Shown here in pieces: positions 32,931 to 43,834 of a stretch of DNA of 64,000 nucleotides. The DNA comes from Brachynemurus nebulosus (Eukaryota; Arthropoda; Insecta; Neuroptera; Myrmeleontidae). The stretch is from positions 12,363,527 through 12,427,526 of the forward strand of contig JAPWDM010000013.1 in NCBI GenBank assembly GCA_035578155.1. Reading direction: 5' to 3'. Every line of letters begins with the position of its first letter. Within the stretch, counting starts at the first letter, position 1. The notes under the pieces are model-generated. The model had not been told where the DNA came from and searched no databases. It saw only the letters and a list, made by a program, of their open reading frames with translations. The position numbers and the translations under genes were made by a program.

Positions 32931-33990
32931 AAACAGACTCCGTCTAGGCAGTATCATTTAATGTTAGCGACTTTTTGAAACTGTCAGTTAATATCGTATG
33001 AATCGAATCAGTTAAATGTTAGTATCGTTTTTTCCAGAAAGTCGCTAAATTTCGTCTTTATTTTTCTCGGGAACCAATTTACTTAGAACAATATTTCAGA
33101 AACCCATCTTGTATGGTATTGTAAGAGAAATTTTGGAAAACTTTTGAATTTTAGCAAAAAAAAAAACTTTTTTGTGGATGAAAAGGCCCCGAATACCCCT
33201 TTCTGAGAATCGTACGCGACTAGCTAACGAACTCATCTAAGAATTTCGGACTTTCAACCTTTTCACTAAATCTCGTGAATATTTTGTTCGAAAGTTGTCT
33301 TAGAGAATTATCGGGTTTTACTCCAGAAGTCAAAATAAATTTCTGCCACACTCCAAGGTTGAAATTTCACCATAACCTTAGCGGTAATGGTTGAATTTTC
33401 CTTCTGAAAATTCACTAAAATGTAAAATGCGCATTTGGTTGGTAAAACCTGAGAGAACGTTAATTAATAGTAATATCAAGATTTCGTGTCCCATAACTTT
33501 GCCCTATTTGGGAACGTATTTTGATATAATTATAGCGTAATATTTTGTACATTTTCAGCAATTCTGTAACGTTACAATTGACACCGTTAGAAAGATAGCT
33601 GTAATAAAGTTAAAGGAAGCTTAAAATTAAGTTTTACTGTTAGGAGTTAAAAATATTCAGATTGATAGGCCTTTCTCCTATAACTTTTAGTTTTCAAAGC
33701 TGCAGTTCAGATATACCTGGAAAATGCTCAAAAAATGGATTTATTTTTCTTTAGCATCCATTTACCAAATAAAAATTACCGAAAAACCTACCTTTTTTCC
33801 AGAAATATCTTCATCAATTGTTTTTCCTTCAAAATTGTAATTATTGCCTTATTGCTCTTGTAATGACTGACCAAAACTATCAACTGAAACATTCATTTTC
33901 AAACGAACAAAGACAGCTGAAATGAAAAGTGCAATAGCAAACGAACGTACTCCTCTGTTATGTTGTCTGTGGGTATTAAAATAAAAATAT
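32931..33990. repeat. Repeat debris, including a diverged TAGCGAATTTCC-family relative
   Basis: 33185-33430 repeats the order of copy Y in diverged form ('gctaacgaactcatctaa', 'ttttgttcgaaagttgtct', 'aaataaatttctgccacact', 'tgaaaattcactaaa'). The remaining parts show no recognisable feature. Confidence 0.5.
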
Positions 33991-34000
33991 TGGGGAAATT

Positions 34001-34075
34001 GGTATACATGCGGAACCAACAGCCACTCAAGGGGTTGCTGAACCCTACGAAATAATACCCGTTCGTTAGTATACC
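34001..34075 (+). other. Possible RNA hairpin just upstream of an exon-like block
   Basis: GGTATAC (34001-34007) pairs with GTATACC (34069-34075), and inside it CAACAGCC pairs imperfectly with GGTTGCTG around a short loop. The region is less AT-rich than its surroundings. It may be a structured RNA, a chance palindrome or a MITE relic. Confidence 0.25.
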
Positions 34076-34180
34076 ATCTACATAGTTATTAACGAAAACT
34101 GTTGTGCATTTGACAATATTGTAAATTTGGCAAACACAAACTGCATTACATTCTAATTTTAATTTTCTTTTACTTTGCAG

Positions 34181-34266
34181 GAACCCATTATTCCAATGGA
34201 TATTTAGCAGTACGCCTTATGGATTTGTTGTAGCACTAGTTATTTATTAGGAGTTCTTAACAAAAG
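34181..34266 (+). other. Exon-like block with consensus splice sites, non-coding or terminal
   Basis: A strong acceptor (pyrimidine-rich 'tttcttttactttgcag', ending 34180) and a consensus donor (AAAG|GTAAGT at 34267) bracket 86 bp. All three forward frames contain stops: the longest reads NPLFQWIFSSTPYGFVVALVIY, then stops at 34248. It could be a 5'-UTR exon, a long non-coding RNA exon, or a final coding exon with an intron in its 3'-UTR. Only transcript data can tell; by sequence alone it is one of the best exon candidates in the window. Confidence 0.35.
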
Positions 34267-35541
34267 GTAAGTTTTAAATAAAAACCGCATAATTTTCCCG
34301 CAAGTTTTAATTAGAGCAGCTAGCATAGTTTCTCGGGCTAGTTTCGTTTTACAATATTTTAAAATTTAGTTTTTCATTATAATAATATGTAATAATCATT
34401 GTTTGAGAGGAAAATTCGAATGCAACCAACAACGTTCTTTCGAAATGTTTTAATAATTATTATGAGATTCATAATATTCTGACATCAACATTGTGTTATA
34501 TTATTTCAAACTGTATATATAGACAAATATTATACAGTAGTTGTTGAAGTATTCGGTAGTCAAGGTCATGTAATCGATTTCAAGCAACTATAGTTCCAGA
34601 TTAATCCACTTGAACGTGCTAGACATTTCCTTTTTTCCGGGCCCTAAGCTTCTAAATTTTTCAATTTAATTTATTATTATGAACTGCATGTTTTTTTTTT
34701 TACTTAATAAAGAAGAATAATTGAAAAGTATGTTGTTTTCTTCTTAAATAGGAAGGTCGCTAGAATCAATAGAAAATATAATCACATCGAAACACCGATG
34801 GGCGAAAAATGGGCCATATCCGGACTCGTCCTTTATTGAATTGCAGTTAGTTGTATGACAAGCAGAGAAATTAATTGATAGGTAATAATAATGAAAGGAT
34901 TAGTAAACAGAAATAATAATTAAATCGTGGAAATGCTCCTAGTATGTTAAATATATATTGATATTTATTATTGTTAAAAAAAAATCCATTAAAAATAAGA
35001 TTTCTCAGTGGTAATATGTTGTTACGCCCTTACTCATCCCTTACTATAATATATATTGAATTAATCCTAATTAAAATTTAAATAATATGAAATATAAAAT
35101 CAAAAATTTTGCACTTGTCGTCAGACTCACACTTTCACGCAGAATTTCTCTCGCTATCGAAATTTTCACTTCAAAAATTAGTTGCGAATTCCGAAAATTC
35201 GAACGTCTCCTGTACCTACCATCACGTACGGTTATAAATATGTTGCATGAAACGCGAATGGTACATAAATATGTAACTTTTGCTTCGTTATATTAACAAA
35301 CTTAAAAACGATACAAAAGTTGATGTATTTTATTGTAGTTAATGTGCCTTGAGCTTTTGAGTTTGATACGCTACCAAGGGGGGCAGAGGGGGGGGGGGCA
35401 TGGCTGGCAAACAAGGCACACCGAACCCGAACATGAACATATACTTCATTGAACTGACAAAACAGCTGACACAGAGAAGGTTTACAATATACACTTCGAC
35501 TTGTATACATATTCTGTATTATAAATAAGGCTCGTTGTAGA
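34267..35541. other. Anonymous DNA
   Basis: A G-run lies near 35381-35398. A 92-codon minus ORF (35232-35510) and a 69-codon plus ORF overlap and lack known motifs. No repeat family is recognised until the GCATCC repeat flanking the next hAT element. Confidence 0.45.
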
Positions 35542-35549
35542 TTTCCGTA

Positions 35550-35980
35550 TAGTGATGAGCTAAATTAGTCTTGGTCTTGCAGTCTTGTCTTGGTCTTGCA
35601 TTTTTTGCAAGACCAAGACCAAGACTATGTATACCAAGACCAAGATCAAGACTATAAGTGTGGCTGCAAGACCAATACCAAGACTCAAGTGAGCAAGACC
35701 AAGACTAAAACAAGAAAAAAGCAAGACTTGCTAAACTATTTAAATAGTTTGAAAGTATAATTAATACCGTAAACAGGGAAAATTCTGATTTTAGAAGGAA
35801 AAAATTCACTAATAAAAAAAATGCAAGAAAGTACGAGATGTTTTAGCAATACCAAGACCAAGACCAAGACCAAGATACAAACTGCTCTAGCAAGACCAAG
35901 ACCAAGATTCTTAATGCAAGAATAAGACCAAGACCAAGACTTGGCTGTCTTGGTCTTGGTCTTGTATTTGCTCATCACTA
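35550..35980 (+). mobile_element. hAT MITE with CAAGAC arrays, copy 3 (431 bp)
   Basis: The ends TAGTGATGAGCTAAATTAGT and TTTGCTCATCACTA are flanked by identical 8-mers TTTCCGTA (35542-35549 and 35981-35988). The insertion lies inside a GCATTCGCATCC repeat that continues on both sides (about 35520-36060). Same orientation as copy 1. Confidence 0.93.
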
Positions 35981-35988
35981 TTTCCGTA

Positions 35989-36940
35989 TTCGCATCGAGT
36001 TTTTTGTTCCATGCAATAACGCTTTTAATATTCGCATTCGCATCCACAACTCCAAATGTTACTCCAGCCGTATTGTACATACATATATGCCATCTACCGG
36101 TACAAAACTGTTCAATAATTTTATTTACTTACTTTGTTACCCGGTTCAAAGTCTTGAATAATAAAATTATTGCCGTGAAAGTGCACAATGGAAATACTGA
36201 TGTTGGTATGTAGTAAATTTTATATTGGATAAAGAACAAACAGTAAAAAGATTTGCGAAATCAGGTGCGCATACTGCCGAGCTTCTTTGGAGGGAGTGAC
36301 GCGGAAAATAATTGGACTAAAAAAATTTCTAAGAGACAAAAAAATAATACATTCAACTTCTTCCATACCGTTAACGACCCAAAATAAAAACGTCGTTTAA
36401 AATTAAATAATATTTAGTGTATATTTTTAATTCTGGCGGGGGGAGTCATAACCCCTTCACTCCCCTCCTTGTATACGCGCTTGTGTAAAATTACTGCATA
36501 TACAACGATGGTGAATTATAGCTTGATTTTTCATAACGTTTACTGATGTTAGTTTTTATTGACAGCCCAAAAAAACGAAAATGTGCTTTTATTTCTTTAG
36601 TTTGTTACAACTTTACTTTTCACCAAACAGCATTGTTAAACTTACTAGCTTACTCCCACTTGACCACTTTTAAATAGTCAGTGTCAGATTTTACAATTAG
36701 GCAACTTAATAGATAGTATAGTTCTGATTTTTTTAGTCATTTAAGATTTTTATTATTAGTGAATTATTTTCCTAACTAATAAATTGAATTCTGTAGGCTG
36801 ATGATTTTGTAGATAAAAAGAAAAATTCTAAGGGGCGTCTGTATAAGACAAAAATCTGAAAAAGGGACGTAGAATCTCACTGTTATTAATTATTATGCCT
36901 TGTAGTGTTTTGGAAAATTACTTTTTGAACTAAAATAAGT
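35989..36940. repeat. GCATTCGCATCC repeat remainder, then anonymous DNA
   Basis: 35989-36060 has 'ttcgcattcgcatccacaac'. 36280-36480 contains 'ggagggagtgacgcgg' and a GGGGGAGTCATAACCCCTTC palindrome-like block, probably a degraded transposon end. 36480-36940 shows nothing. Confidence 0.4.
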
Positions 36941-36944
36941 TAAT

Positions 36945-36990
36945 AGGAGGAAATTCGCTCTGTTAGGCAGATGCTGCGACAGGGGTATTT
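36945..36990 (-). mobile_element. End fragment of the TAGCGAATTTCC family
   Basis: 'ggaaattcgctctgttaggc' followed by 'gctgcgacaggggtat' matches the outer part of copies X and Y, in the orientation of X. Confidence 0.7.
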
Positions 36991-37354
36991 TTTAAATTCA
37001 AACACGTTGACATTTTCGTTTCTTATAAATGTTAGATTGACTACCATCATTTATAGTTCGAATTAGAATTAGAATTTGGTAATTTAAGTGTCTAAAAGTG
37101 GTGTAAAAATTTGTATAAAAATTTTACTAACAAAGAACCTTATTCAACTGTAACTTTGGAAAAAATTTTGAGACTTTACTAGATTGTAGATCTTGTCAAA
37201 ACTAATCACTAACCATATTCGCATTCGGGCCCTTAAACGGTTCAGGAAGGCCGGGAGCAGAGGGCATTGGCCCATAAAGATTTACTAAATGTCTTGGAAA
37301 TGATACGAGCTTTGGTTTACAAACGACATATATTGTAAATAGTTTTTTAAGATA
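36991..37354. other. Anonymous DNA
   Basis: 'attcgcattcgggccctta' (about 37219) is a further GCATTCG/GGGCCC fragment. Nothing else is recognised. Confidence 0.4.
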
Positions 37355-37560
37355 TACCCTGTTTCAAATACAATTGATCATGAGTCAAAGTTAAAAAATT
37401 AAATAATTCTTATATTCAAAACAAACCAATCTTCTATTCTTTTCTAAAAACAAACTGAAATTTTAAAATTTACGTGAGTGCAATAATGAAAAAGATAAAG
37501 CCAAGAAAACGGAAATTATTTAAATGATGAAGCATGGTTAAATTTAAGTGAAATGGACCA
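37355..37560 (-). mobile_element. TCATTTCAG MITE, copy 4
   Basis: The inverse of 4627-4836, with left end 'ctgtttcaaatacaattgat' and right end 'ggttaaatttaagtgaaatg'. Confidence 0.7.
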
Positions 37561-37721
37561 TATTTGTTATGGTTCAAAAAGTCACTGGGGATTTTAGCCG
37601 CTACTCACACCTTTACTTTTTGGTAAAAGGGGAAGCTGTTAGATAAAGGAGTTGTTAATTATATATTAAAATATATTTTTTAAAATAATTAATACTAGAC
37701 AGGTTTACTTTGTGAAAATCC

Positions 37722-37814
37722 ATATTAAAACATGGGATCTTTCTAAAGTCGACTCGTGTTTTTCTATGTTTTTGCTGTGAAAAGTGACAAAGCAACGATC
37801 CCATGTTTTAATAT
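37722..37814. repeat. Short perfect inverted repeat
   Basis: ATATTAAAACATGGGATC (37722-37739) is exactly matched in inverse at 37797-37814, with a 57-bp spacer. Both sides are embedded in 'atattaaaatatattttt' direct repeats (about 37662 and 37837). Probably a small MITE; no target duplication was identified. Confidence 0.7.
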
Positions 37815-38800
37815 TTTTTAAAATTTTTATATTAAAATATATTTTTTCAACTTCTTAAATCGTAAATTGACGTTTACATAGAAAGTAACTGGTCACGTAA
37901 GCAATATTTACCATTCTATTTTCTGGTTACTGTAGTTACAGAAAATAATAGGTCATAAAAGTTTACTTACTTACCTAATAGAAACATAAATAATCGTTTA
38001 ATTTTTCTATGGAAATGATTTTAAAATATTGTTACGACGATGAAAATCAACATCATTCTCATTTAGAATTACCAATATCTGAAAATATTCCAACAAACTG
38101 TTTCCAAATTCGAAATATGTAAACATCTAGAAATTGGAACCGGTGCAGTTATCATATGACTGCAAATATATTGTCAACTTTTCTTCCCTGAATGTACAAT
38201 ATATTCGTTTGTTGCACGCCTACTTATGGCCCACTTTAGGGCACAATTTTTTAATTAATATTTTAACAAAAAAAATAAATGTTGAAAATCACCCATACAT
38301 ACATAATTTATAATTTCCAATTATACCGTTTATAATTATAAATTTGTAGTGTTAGGTAAAATGTAGCCATGGACGACAAAATGTATATTTATTAACCTCG
38401 TCAAACTCACCGTGGTGGACCCAATTATTAATTATTACAGCGACTAACACTGGGCGATTGCAATCAAAATTTAAAAAAAAAAAATGAAACATATGGTCAT
38501 TAGTGCAAACTCACGAACGTATATACAGAAATAGAATAACAGATGATACCCTTTTAAAATACAATAAACTGTTGTTTTTTTTGAGAGAAGTTGATCAACA
38601 GGAGCAGCTGATCTGCGTACGCGCAGTACACGCAATGCCATAAACCAGTTTTGCTGTTAATCAAAAAAAAAAAAAAATGAGAGATTAAGGGTTAATTTTT
38701 TTTTCAAATTCGACTCACGTTAAATCACTTACTGGGTGTTATTTGTTTATTCTTTGCAAAGAGTGGCCCAAAAAATAGCTATTCATACTATCTAAGGTGA
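37815..38800. other. Anonymous AT-rich DNA
   Basis: No ORF of note. A less AT-rich patch at 38595-38650 ('gatctgcgtacgcgcagtac') holds a short palindrome. No gene is supported. Confidence 0.45.
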
Positions 38801-39370
38801 TTTTGATCATTTTTGGGCGATTCCGTATCTTAAAAGGAAAAACGGAATTCTTGTAAGGTCACTCCTGTATCCATTTGTCACAGAGATTTTTCTCGAAAAA
38901 CATCGAATGTGGGAATTTGAAATTTGGCATAATGTTAGGTCTTGATGACGTGCACATATATCACCAGTTAGCGTTTAGAAAAAAAATTATTTTGAGGTGA
39001 GATATCATTTGAAAGAGCCACCACTAAGATTCTAAATTTTTTTTTTTTTATAATTTTTGGTCCAGTGATTTTGTCGATATAGCTCGCAATTTCGCAGATA
39101 TGACCGTGCCTTTCTCCTGATTTCCTAGATTTCTAAAGCTAAAATTTTGATTTTAATAGACTTATAGTGGATATTGAGTCATAGATTACCGGAAAACTAC
39201 GGGATTTTTTGAAAGTATAACAGTTGCTGACAAAAAAAATGGAAAAGGCAGTTCATGCATTTTTCAGTCATCGCAAGCAAATTTGGATGAAATTCAAATA
39301 TACATAACTAAAAATTTAAAAAAAAAAAAGTTTTGAGACTCGTCCGAAAGTGTGCACCCAACCTGCTCTT
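38801..39370 (+). repeat. Diverged dispersed repeat, copy B of the 300-965 type
   Basis: 'gattccgtatcttaaaagga', then 'atccatttgtcacagagatt', 'tttggcataatgttaggtct', 'gatgacgtgcacatatat' and 'ggaaaactacggg', in the same order as copy A. Confidence 0.65.
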
Positions 39371-39433
39371 GGTCAAAAGTTTCGTTTGAACCATAACTCA
39401 ATCCAAAAAATTTCCAAAATCTCCAAACGAGCT

Positions 39434-39904
39434 TAAGGAGGGGGTAAAGTTAATTCATACAATAAAAAGCATGTTTTTGTTATTTTTTTGTGACGACACA
39501 GTTAAAATCTCTTTATTAAAACCAGTGGTACATTAAAGTATGAAATTCGATGAATATTGTATAAAATTTTCACGAAGAAATATTAAAAAATACAGTAATG
39601 GCAGCAATTTTTCGAACGTGTCTCGGAAAAAAGTAGAATTGCGGTGCCCCTCATAACTTGGTGCTGGATCATCCGAAATAAAAAAATAAAAGTTCATTCG
39701 TTAGATAATAGTTTTCCTCAGGTAACGCTGGGAGGGTTTTCCGAAATTTCAATTTTTCACTTTTTTGAAACACTTAGAACGGAAAAATACGATTTTTTGC
39801 GAAAAAAATAATTAACAAATTTGAAAAAACTCTCCAGCGTTACCTCGTAAATTATGTACAGAAATAGTGTTCAAAATTTCAAAAGGATCGGTGCTGTAGT
39901 TTTT
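39434..39904 (+). mobile_element. Partial TTAAGGAGGGGGTAAAG element
   Basis: It begins TTAAGGAGGGGGTAAAG, like the element at 6848, and shares with it a block around 'cataacttggtgctggatca' (39652) and 'atccgaaataaaaaaat'. No right end is found. It runs into the truncated pogo-like copy at 39905. Confidence 0.55.
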
Positions 39905-40262
39905 TGTAGTAGAATTTTCCTTAGAAGTTGCTTCTGTAAACAAGATAAAGCATTAATTTACACGTAGGAACATTTTAGTTCAATTTTATAATATTATGAA
40001 AATTTTGAAAAATACATCTTTAACAAAATTAAATGATGCAATAACTTATGTTCTTATGCAATGTATTATTGATTAAATGCTTAAAAGCCGTTAAATAGAA
40101 TTTTTATCAAAGAAAGTTATTATAGTAATTGTTTAAGTTTCTTACTATCTCGTGATTTTGATTCACATTATACATTTTAATGGCCATTTCTTACAAGCCG
40201 CATAAAAAAAAACGCATAAAGAAATCGCACAAAAAAGGACCGCATAAAAAAGAGTTCAGCTG
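39905..40262 (-). mobile_element. Pogo-like MITE (GAACTCCTTTTT type), copy 2, truncated
   Basis: The right end AGAGTTCAGCTG is followed by TA, and 'ccgcataaaaaaaaacgcat' and 'atcgcacaaaaaaggaccgc' lie just inside. The body ('aagttgcttctgtaaacaag', 'gataaagcattaatttacac') is the inverse of 22330-22610. The other terminal repeat is missing. Confidence 0.8.
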
Positions 40263-40730
40263 TAATTCAAAAATTAAATTAGTACAATCAACAATATAAA
40301 ATTACAATCAAAACATATTTTATTATCATTTCTTACTTGCCGTGGTCTCTTGTTGAAGATGTTTGATATAACCACTAACGTACCTATAATATTTACAAAA
40401 AAAAAAAAATAACTCAACGTGTAAAAGAATACTTAGATAGCGCAATCTCTTTATTTATATTTTCACTTAACTGTAATTTTTTCTTGGTCGACAGTTCGAG
40501 TATAAGGTAAGATAGTATGTCTCTCATCTCGAAACACAGTAATTTCGAAATATTATAAATTGTGTTGAAATGTGTTTATTTTTTTCAGACACTTTTTTTA
40601 GTACCACTTTAATGAGAGAGTACCTCACTTTCTTCATAACATAGTATCTTACCTAGAAATTTTCTTCTTGTTATTTTCAAACGGTGAAATCAGTGAGTTG
40701 AGTGGTGTATAAAATATGTTATACTATAGA
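40263..40730. other. Anonymous AT-rich DNA
   Basis: Nothing recognised. Confidence 0.5.
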
Positions 40731-41347
40731 GTAACTTAAAAAATGTAAACTTTACCGCATCGATGCAGCAAATTGATTTTTCTGATGCGTCTAATACTAC
40801 ATGATGCGCTGCTGATGCTCTCTTGAAATTTGATGCATATTAGATATTTTTGAACGGGATATTTGCATCATCTAATCTCTGATTTGGCTATAAAACAGAT
40901 AATGTAGCATGATAGACTCTAGATAATATAGGAATACAGTCCTTGTATAGGTATATTATCTTTGAATTTCAACTTGAACTTACTTGAAATTGAAAATATT
41001 GAAATTATTTGAATAAAAAATATTACATACCTATTTTGAGTGCAAGATGTATTCAAATAGTTTAAACAATTTTAATCAAAGGTAAATACATTCATCTTTT
41101 TCAACAATTTGTTTTTCGGAATTATTCCTGTTGGTGTTAATACCTGCATAATATGGCAAGTAGTTGTAATTCTACATTATACACATGACATGCATCTTGG
41201 ACACGTATCACCAAATTTCTTGATGCATTGTTTTGACGCATCAAATGCAAAAATGGACTTCTGATTTTTCGTTGTGATGCGTCTGATGCGTTTTTGAACT
41301 TTTGACTCTGCTTAATGCAAACAGTAATGCATTTTTGAAGTTAGCCA
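40731..41347. mobile_element. GATGCG-iterated MITE, copy 2
   Basis: The inverse of 18260-18824. The ends are GTAACTTAAAAAATGTAAAC and CATTTTTGAAGTTAGCC. It contains an additional block (about 41037-41100, 'aatagtttaaacaatttta') missing from copy 1. Confidence 0.75.
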
Positions 41348-43023
41348 TACTCTGTGATACGTAATACAGATTTGTGGTTTTAAAATACTGATTATGAAAA
41401 TATTGTTAATAATCGTCTAGTTCGATGATTCTCAATCGTTTTTCAATTACGGTCCGGTAAAATTTTCGGGTAATTTTGAACGGATCGGTCACATTTAGGA
41501 CCACTTGGCCGACCATGTAAGTATTAAAGAAACGTTTAAATGCTGACCTTTAAATTTAAATAGAATTCTTATCGCCTGGAATCATTTTCACCGTTGATTA
41601 GAATAACATTAGGTCGTGTAATATGAAATATTGTTTTCCAACCATAAATACAAATGCAAACCCATTCTGTTTGAAAATGTACTGACGCGTCAAGAAGAAT
41701 ATTGTTACAGTTTCAAAAATAAAAGTGGTATTTTGCCAAGTAAAATATTTGTTTATTATTTACAAATATGGAATACTATAATGTTCAAATCTATGTATTA
41801 ACAGTACAATAGTATATTGTACAATAAGCAGGGCGAGTGCAACAATTCATATGAGTGAGAAATAAGCTTTTCCCACGTATTTTACACTATACTTTTTCTA
41901 CTAGCACATTTTTTCTCGTAAAATTTAACATAAATAATTAAAATAAAATTTAAATAAGTAGTAAAAATTTTTTAAATTTATAATGTCAATGATAAGATGT
42001 TCAAATTTTTGCAAAAGCATACTTTGAAACTATGGAAACAATAATAAATAATCAACTTACATATTATGTATATTTTTAGTATTATTATAATTATATAGAT
42101 TATATGTTAAATCAAAAACAGAGCCTACTTTTTTATTATATTAAGCCGTGGGAAATTATTTCTCACGGCTATTTCCGCACAGTGTGGGCAATTGTTAATT
42201 TTTACATATAGTTAGCCGTGCACAAAATGTTACTTTTAATAGTAGGAGTAGAAAAAATTATTTTAAGATCCGAAAATACAACAGAAAGTGTCTACTTTTT
42301 TCTGAAATGTCCTATACTTTTACAATCACGTCATAATAACTGTGTAAAATAAACTTATTGTAAAACAAGTTGTTTACATTTTTCAAATCTTTCAGTCTCT
42401 CTTTTGTATTCAATTTTCTTTTTTCATATACGTATAATAATCTTACAAAATTGTGACTTTTCCTTCGAGAAAAACTTCTTTTCTTATATAGGACAGACAA
42501 CATATGCATATCAATGCATACATATGTGTATGTGTATCTGTGTCTTGTTTGTATACAAATATATACAAACAAAACATAAACATAATCGAAAAAGTCTTCA
42601 AACTTACTTTTTCAGCTTGACAGGTGTAACGAAATTTAAATTAAATACAGTACAAGTTCGCAATAATGTCATACTACATACATATTAAAGTATCTTTAAA
42701 TGTAAAAACTTTTATCGAGCTTACTTGATATTTTTGGTTGCGATAAAAGTTGTGAGTTCGAGTTACGTCACAAAGGGTCAATGTAAATTGTAAATGGATT
42801 CTATTTTTAATGGTTTTTAATTGTTTGAATTATTTTTTTAAAAGTTCAGTTTTGTGAAATTCATTGTTTATGAAATCATAAAGAATTTTTAGCCTAGTCT
42901 AGCCGTACTTGACCATTTCTTTGTAATAATCAGTGTCGAATCTTACACATAATTTAAGAGACGGTGTCATTTTAAAAAAAAAATCATTATTGACATTCTT
43001 TTAACTCATATAGAAAATAAATC
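41348..43023. other. Anonymous DNA with fragments
   Basis: 41427-41470 ('gattctcaatcgtttttcaa', 'ttacggtccggt') resembles a worn hAT end. 41700-41790 is a fragment of the hairpin repeat family. 42146-42172 is a small hairpin (AGCCGTG...CACGGCT). ORFs of 86-94 codons at 42312-42688 overlap on opposite strands and have no motif. Confidence 0.4.
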
Positions 43024-43031
43024 GTTTAGAT

Positions 43032-43208
43032 CAGGGCTTCTTAAACTTTTTTCATTCGCGACCCCAAATGGAAATATATAAGTATTTTATAAGGATTTAT
43101 TGATTAATTAACAATATATATATACATATAAAAAAATTTTCGCTATGACCCCAAGATTTCGCTAAACGACCCCAAATGAGATCGCGACCTATAGTTTAAG
43201 AAGCTCTG
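43032..43208. mobile_element. Small hAT MITE (177 bp) with perfect target duplication
   Basis: The ends CAGGGCTTCTTAAACTTTTT and AGTTTAAGAAGCTCTG are inverted, with 'cgcgaccccaaatg' and 'gaccccaaatgagatcgcga' just inside. The flanking 8-mers GTTTAGAT (43024-43031, 43209-43216) are identical. CAGNGNTTCT plus GCGACCCC ends are typical of hAT (Charlie-like) MITEs. Confidence 0.93.
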
Positions 43209-43339
43209 GTTTAGATAATCATAGAAATATTTTATCTTGAGAACTGTGAAAACTCGAACTACTGAACTACAAAAACCTGGCTTTATGCGTATCTAATGCA
43301 CTGACCGAATTTTTTAAATAATATTTTAATATTATAATT

Positions 43340-43400
43340 TTTATTTTTACTCGATGATGACCGATGTAAGCCGAAACGTACGTCGTATAATAAAGTATTT
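43340..43400 (+). ncRNA. Hammerhead-like motif (weak)
   Basis: TGATGA, then CCGATGTAAGCC, then GAAACGTACGTC and 'gtataataaag'. After GAA the self-complementary ACGTACGT is followed by C, as in the palindromic stem III of dimeric hammerheads from Penelope-like elements. However, position C3 before TGATGA is A here, and the stem II segment does not pair, so activity is doubtful. It may only be the conserved tail of an unidentified retroelement. Confidence 0.25.
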
Positions 43401-43490
43401 TTTTCAGTTACTATTTTTTTTTCAATTTATTAGTATAAAGAAATTATACTGGGTATGACTCAAATACTGGGAACTGAAAAAAATTTAGGA

Positions 43491-43545
43491 ACGTATAAAA
43501 AAACAAAAAAGTTTTTCATCTTTCAGGACCAATTTCTTTCCGGTA
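43491..43545 (+). mobile_element. Solo end of the ACCGGAAAGAAGTTAG family
   Basis: 'gtataaaaaaacaaaaaagt' followed by 'tttcatctttcaggaccaat' and 'ttctttccggt' is a diverged version of the right end of the element at 46461-47165. Confidence 0.6.
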
Positions 43546-43619
43546 TATTGTTCATTTCCCGTAAAATTGTTAACTAATATTCAAGTCAATTAACAATGTT
43601 CAGTGTTTACCCAGGCTAA

Positions 43620-43834
43620 CAGTGCCGGATTTACACTAGGGGCACGCGGCGCACTGGCCTCGGGCGGCAAAATTTGGATCACACGTGATAATTTTTTTTT
43701 TTTTTGTTTTTTGTTCTTTACGTATTTTCTGATAGGAACTGTTTTGATAGGAAAAGTTAAAAATTGTGGTTAAGTTACTAAGAAATTTTTTTTAATTTTT
43801 GTCGGGGGCGGCACTTCGGGTAAATTCGGCCCTA
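43620..43834. mobile_element. hAT-like MITE with CAGTGCCGGATTTAC end
   Basis: The left end CAGTGCCGGATTTACACTAG and the complement of the right end, TAGGGCCGAATTTACCCGAA, are similar inverted repeats. GGCGGC-rich subterminal blocks face each other. The flanking 8-mers CAGGCTAA and TAGGCCAA agree at six of eight positions, consistent with an aged 8-bp hAT duplication. Confidence 0.65.

Noticed and set aside
42404..42688. 94-codon ORF overlapping an 86-codon ORF on the other strand
   Set aside because: Composition is AT-driven, both strands are equally open and no motif is present.
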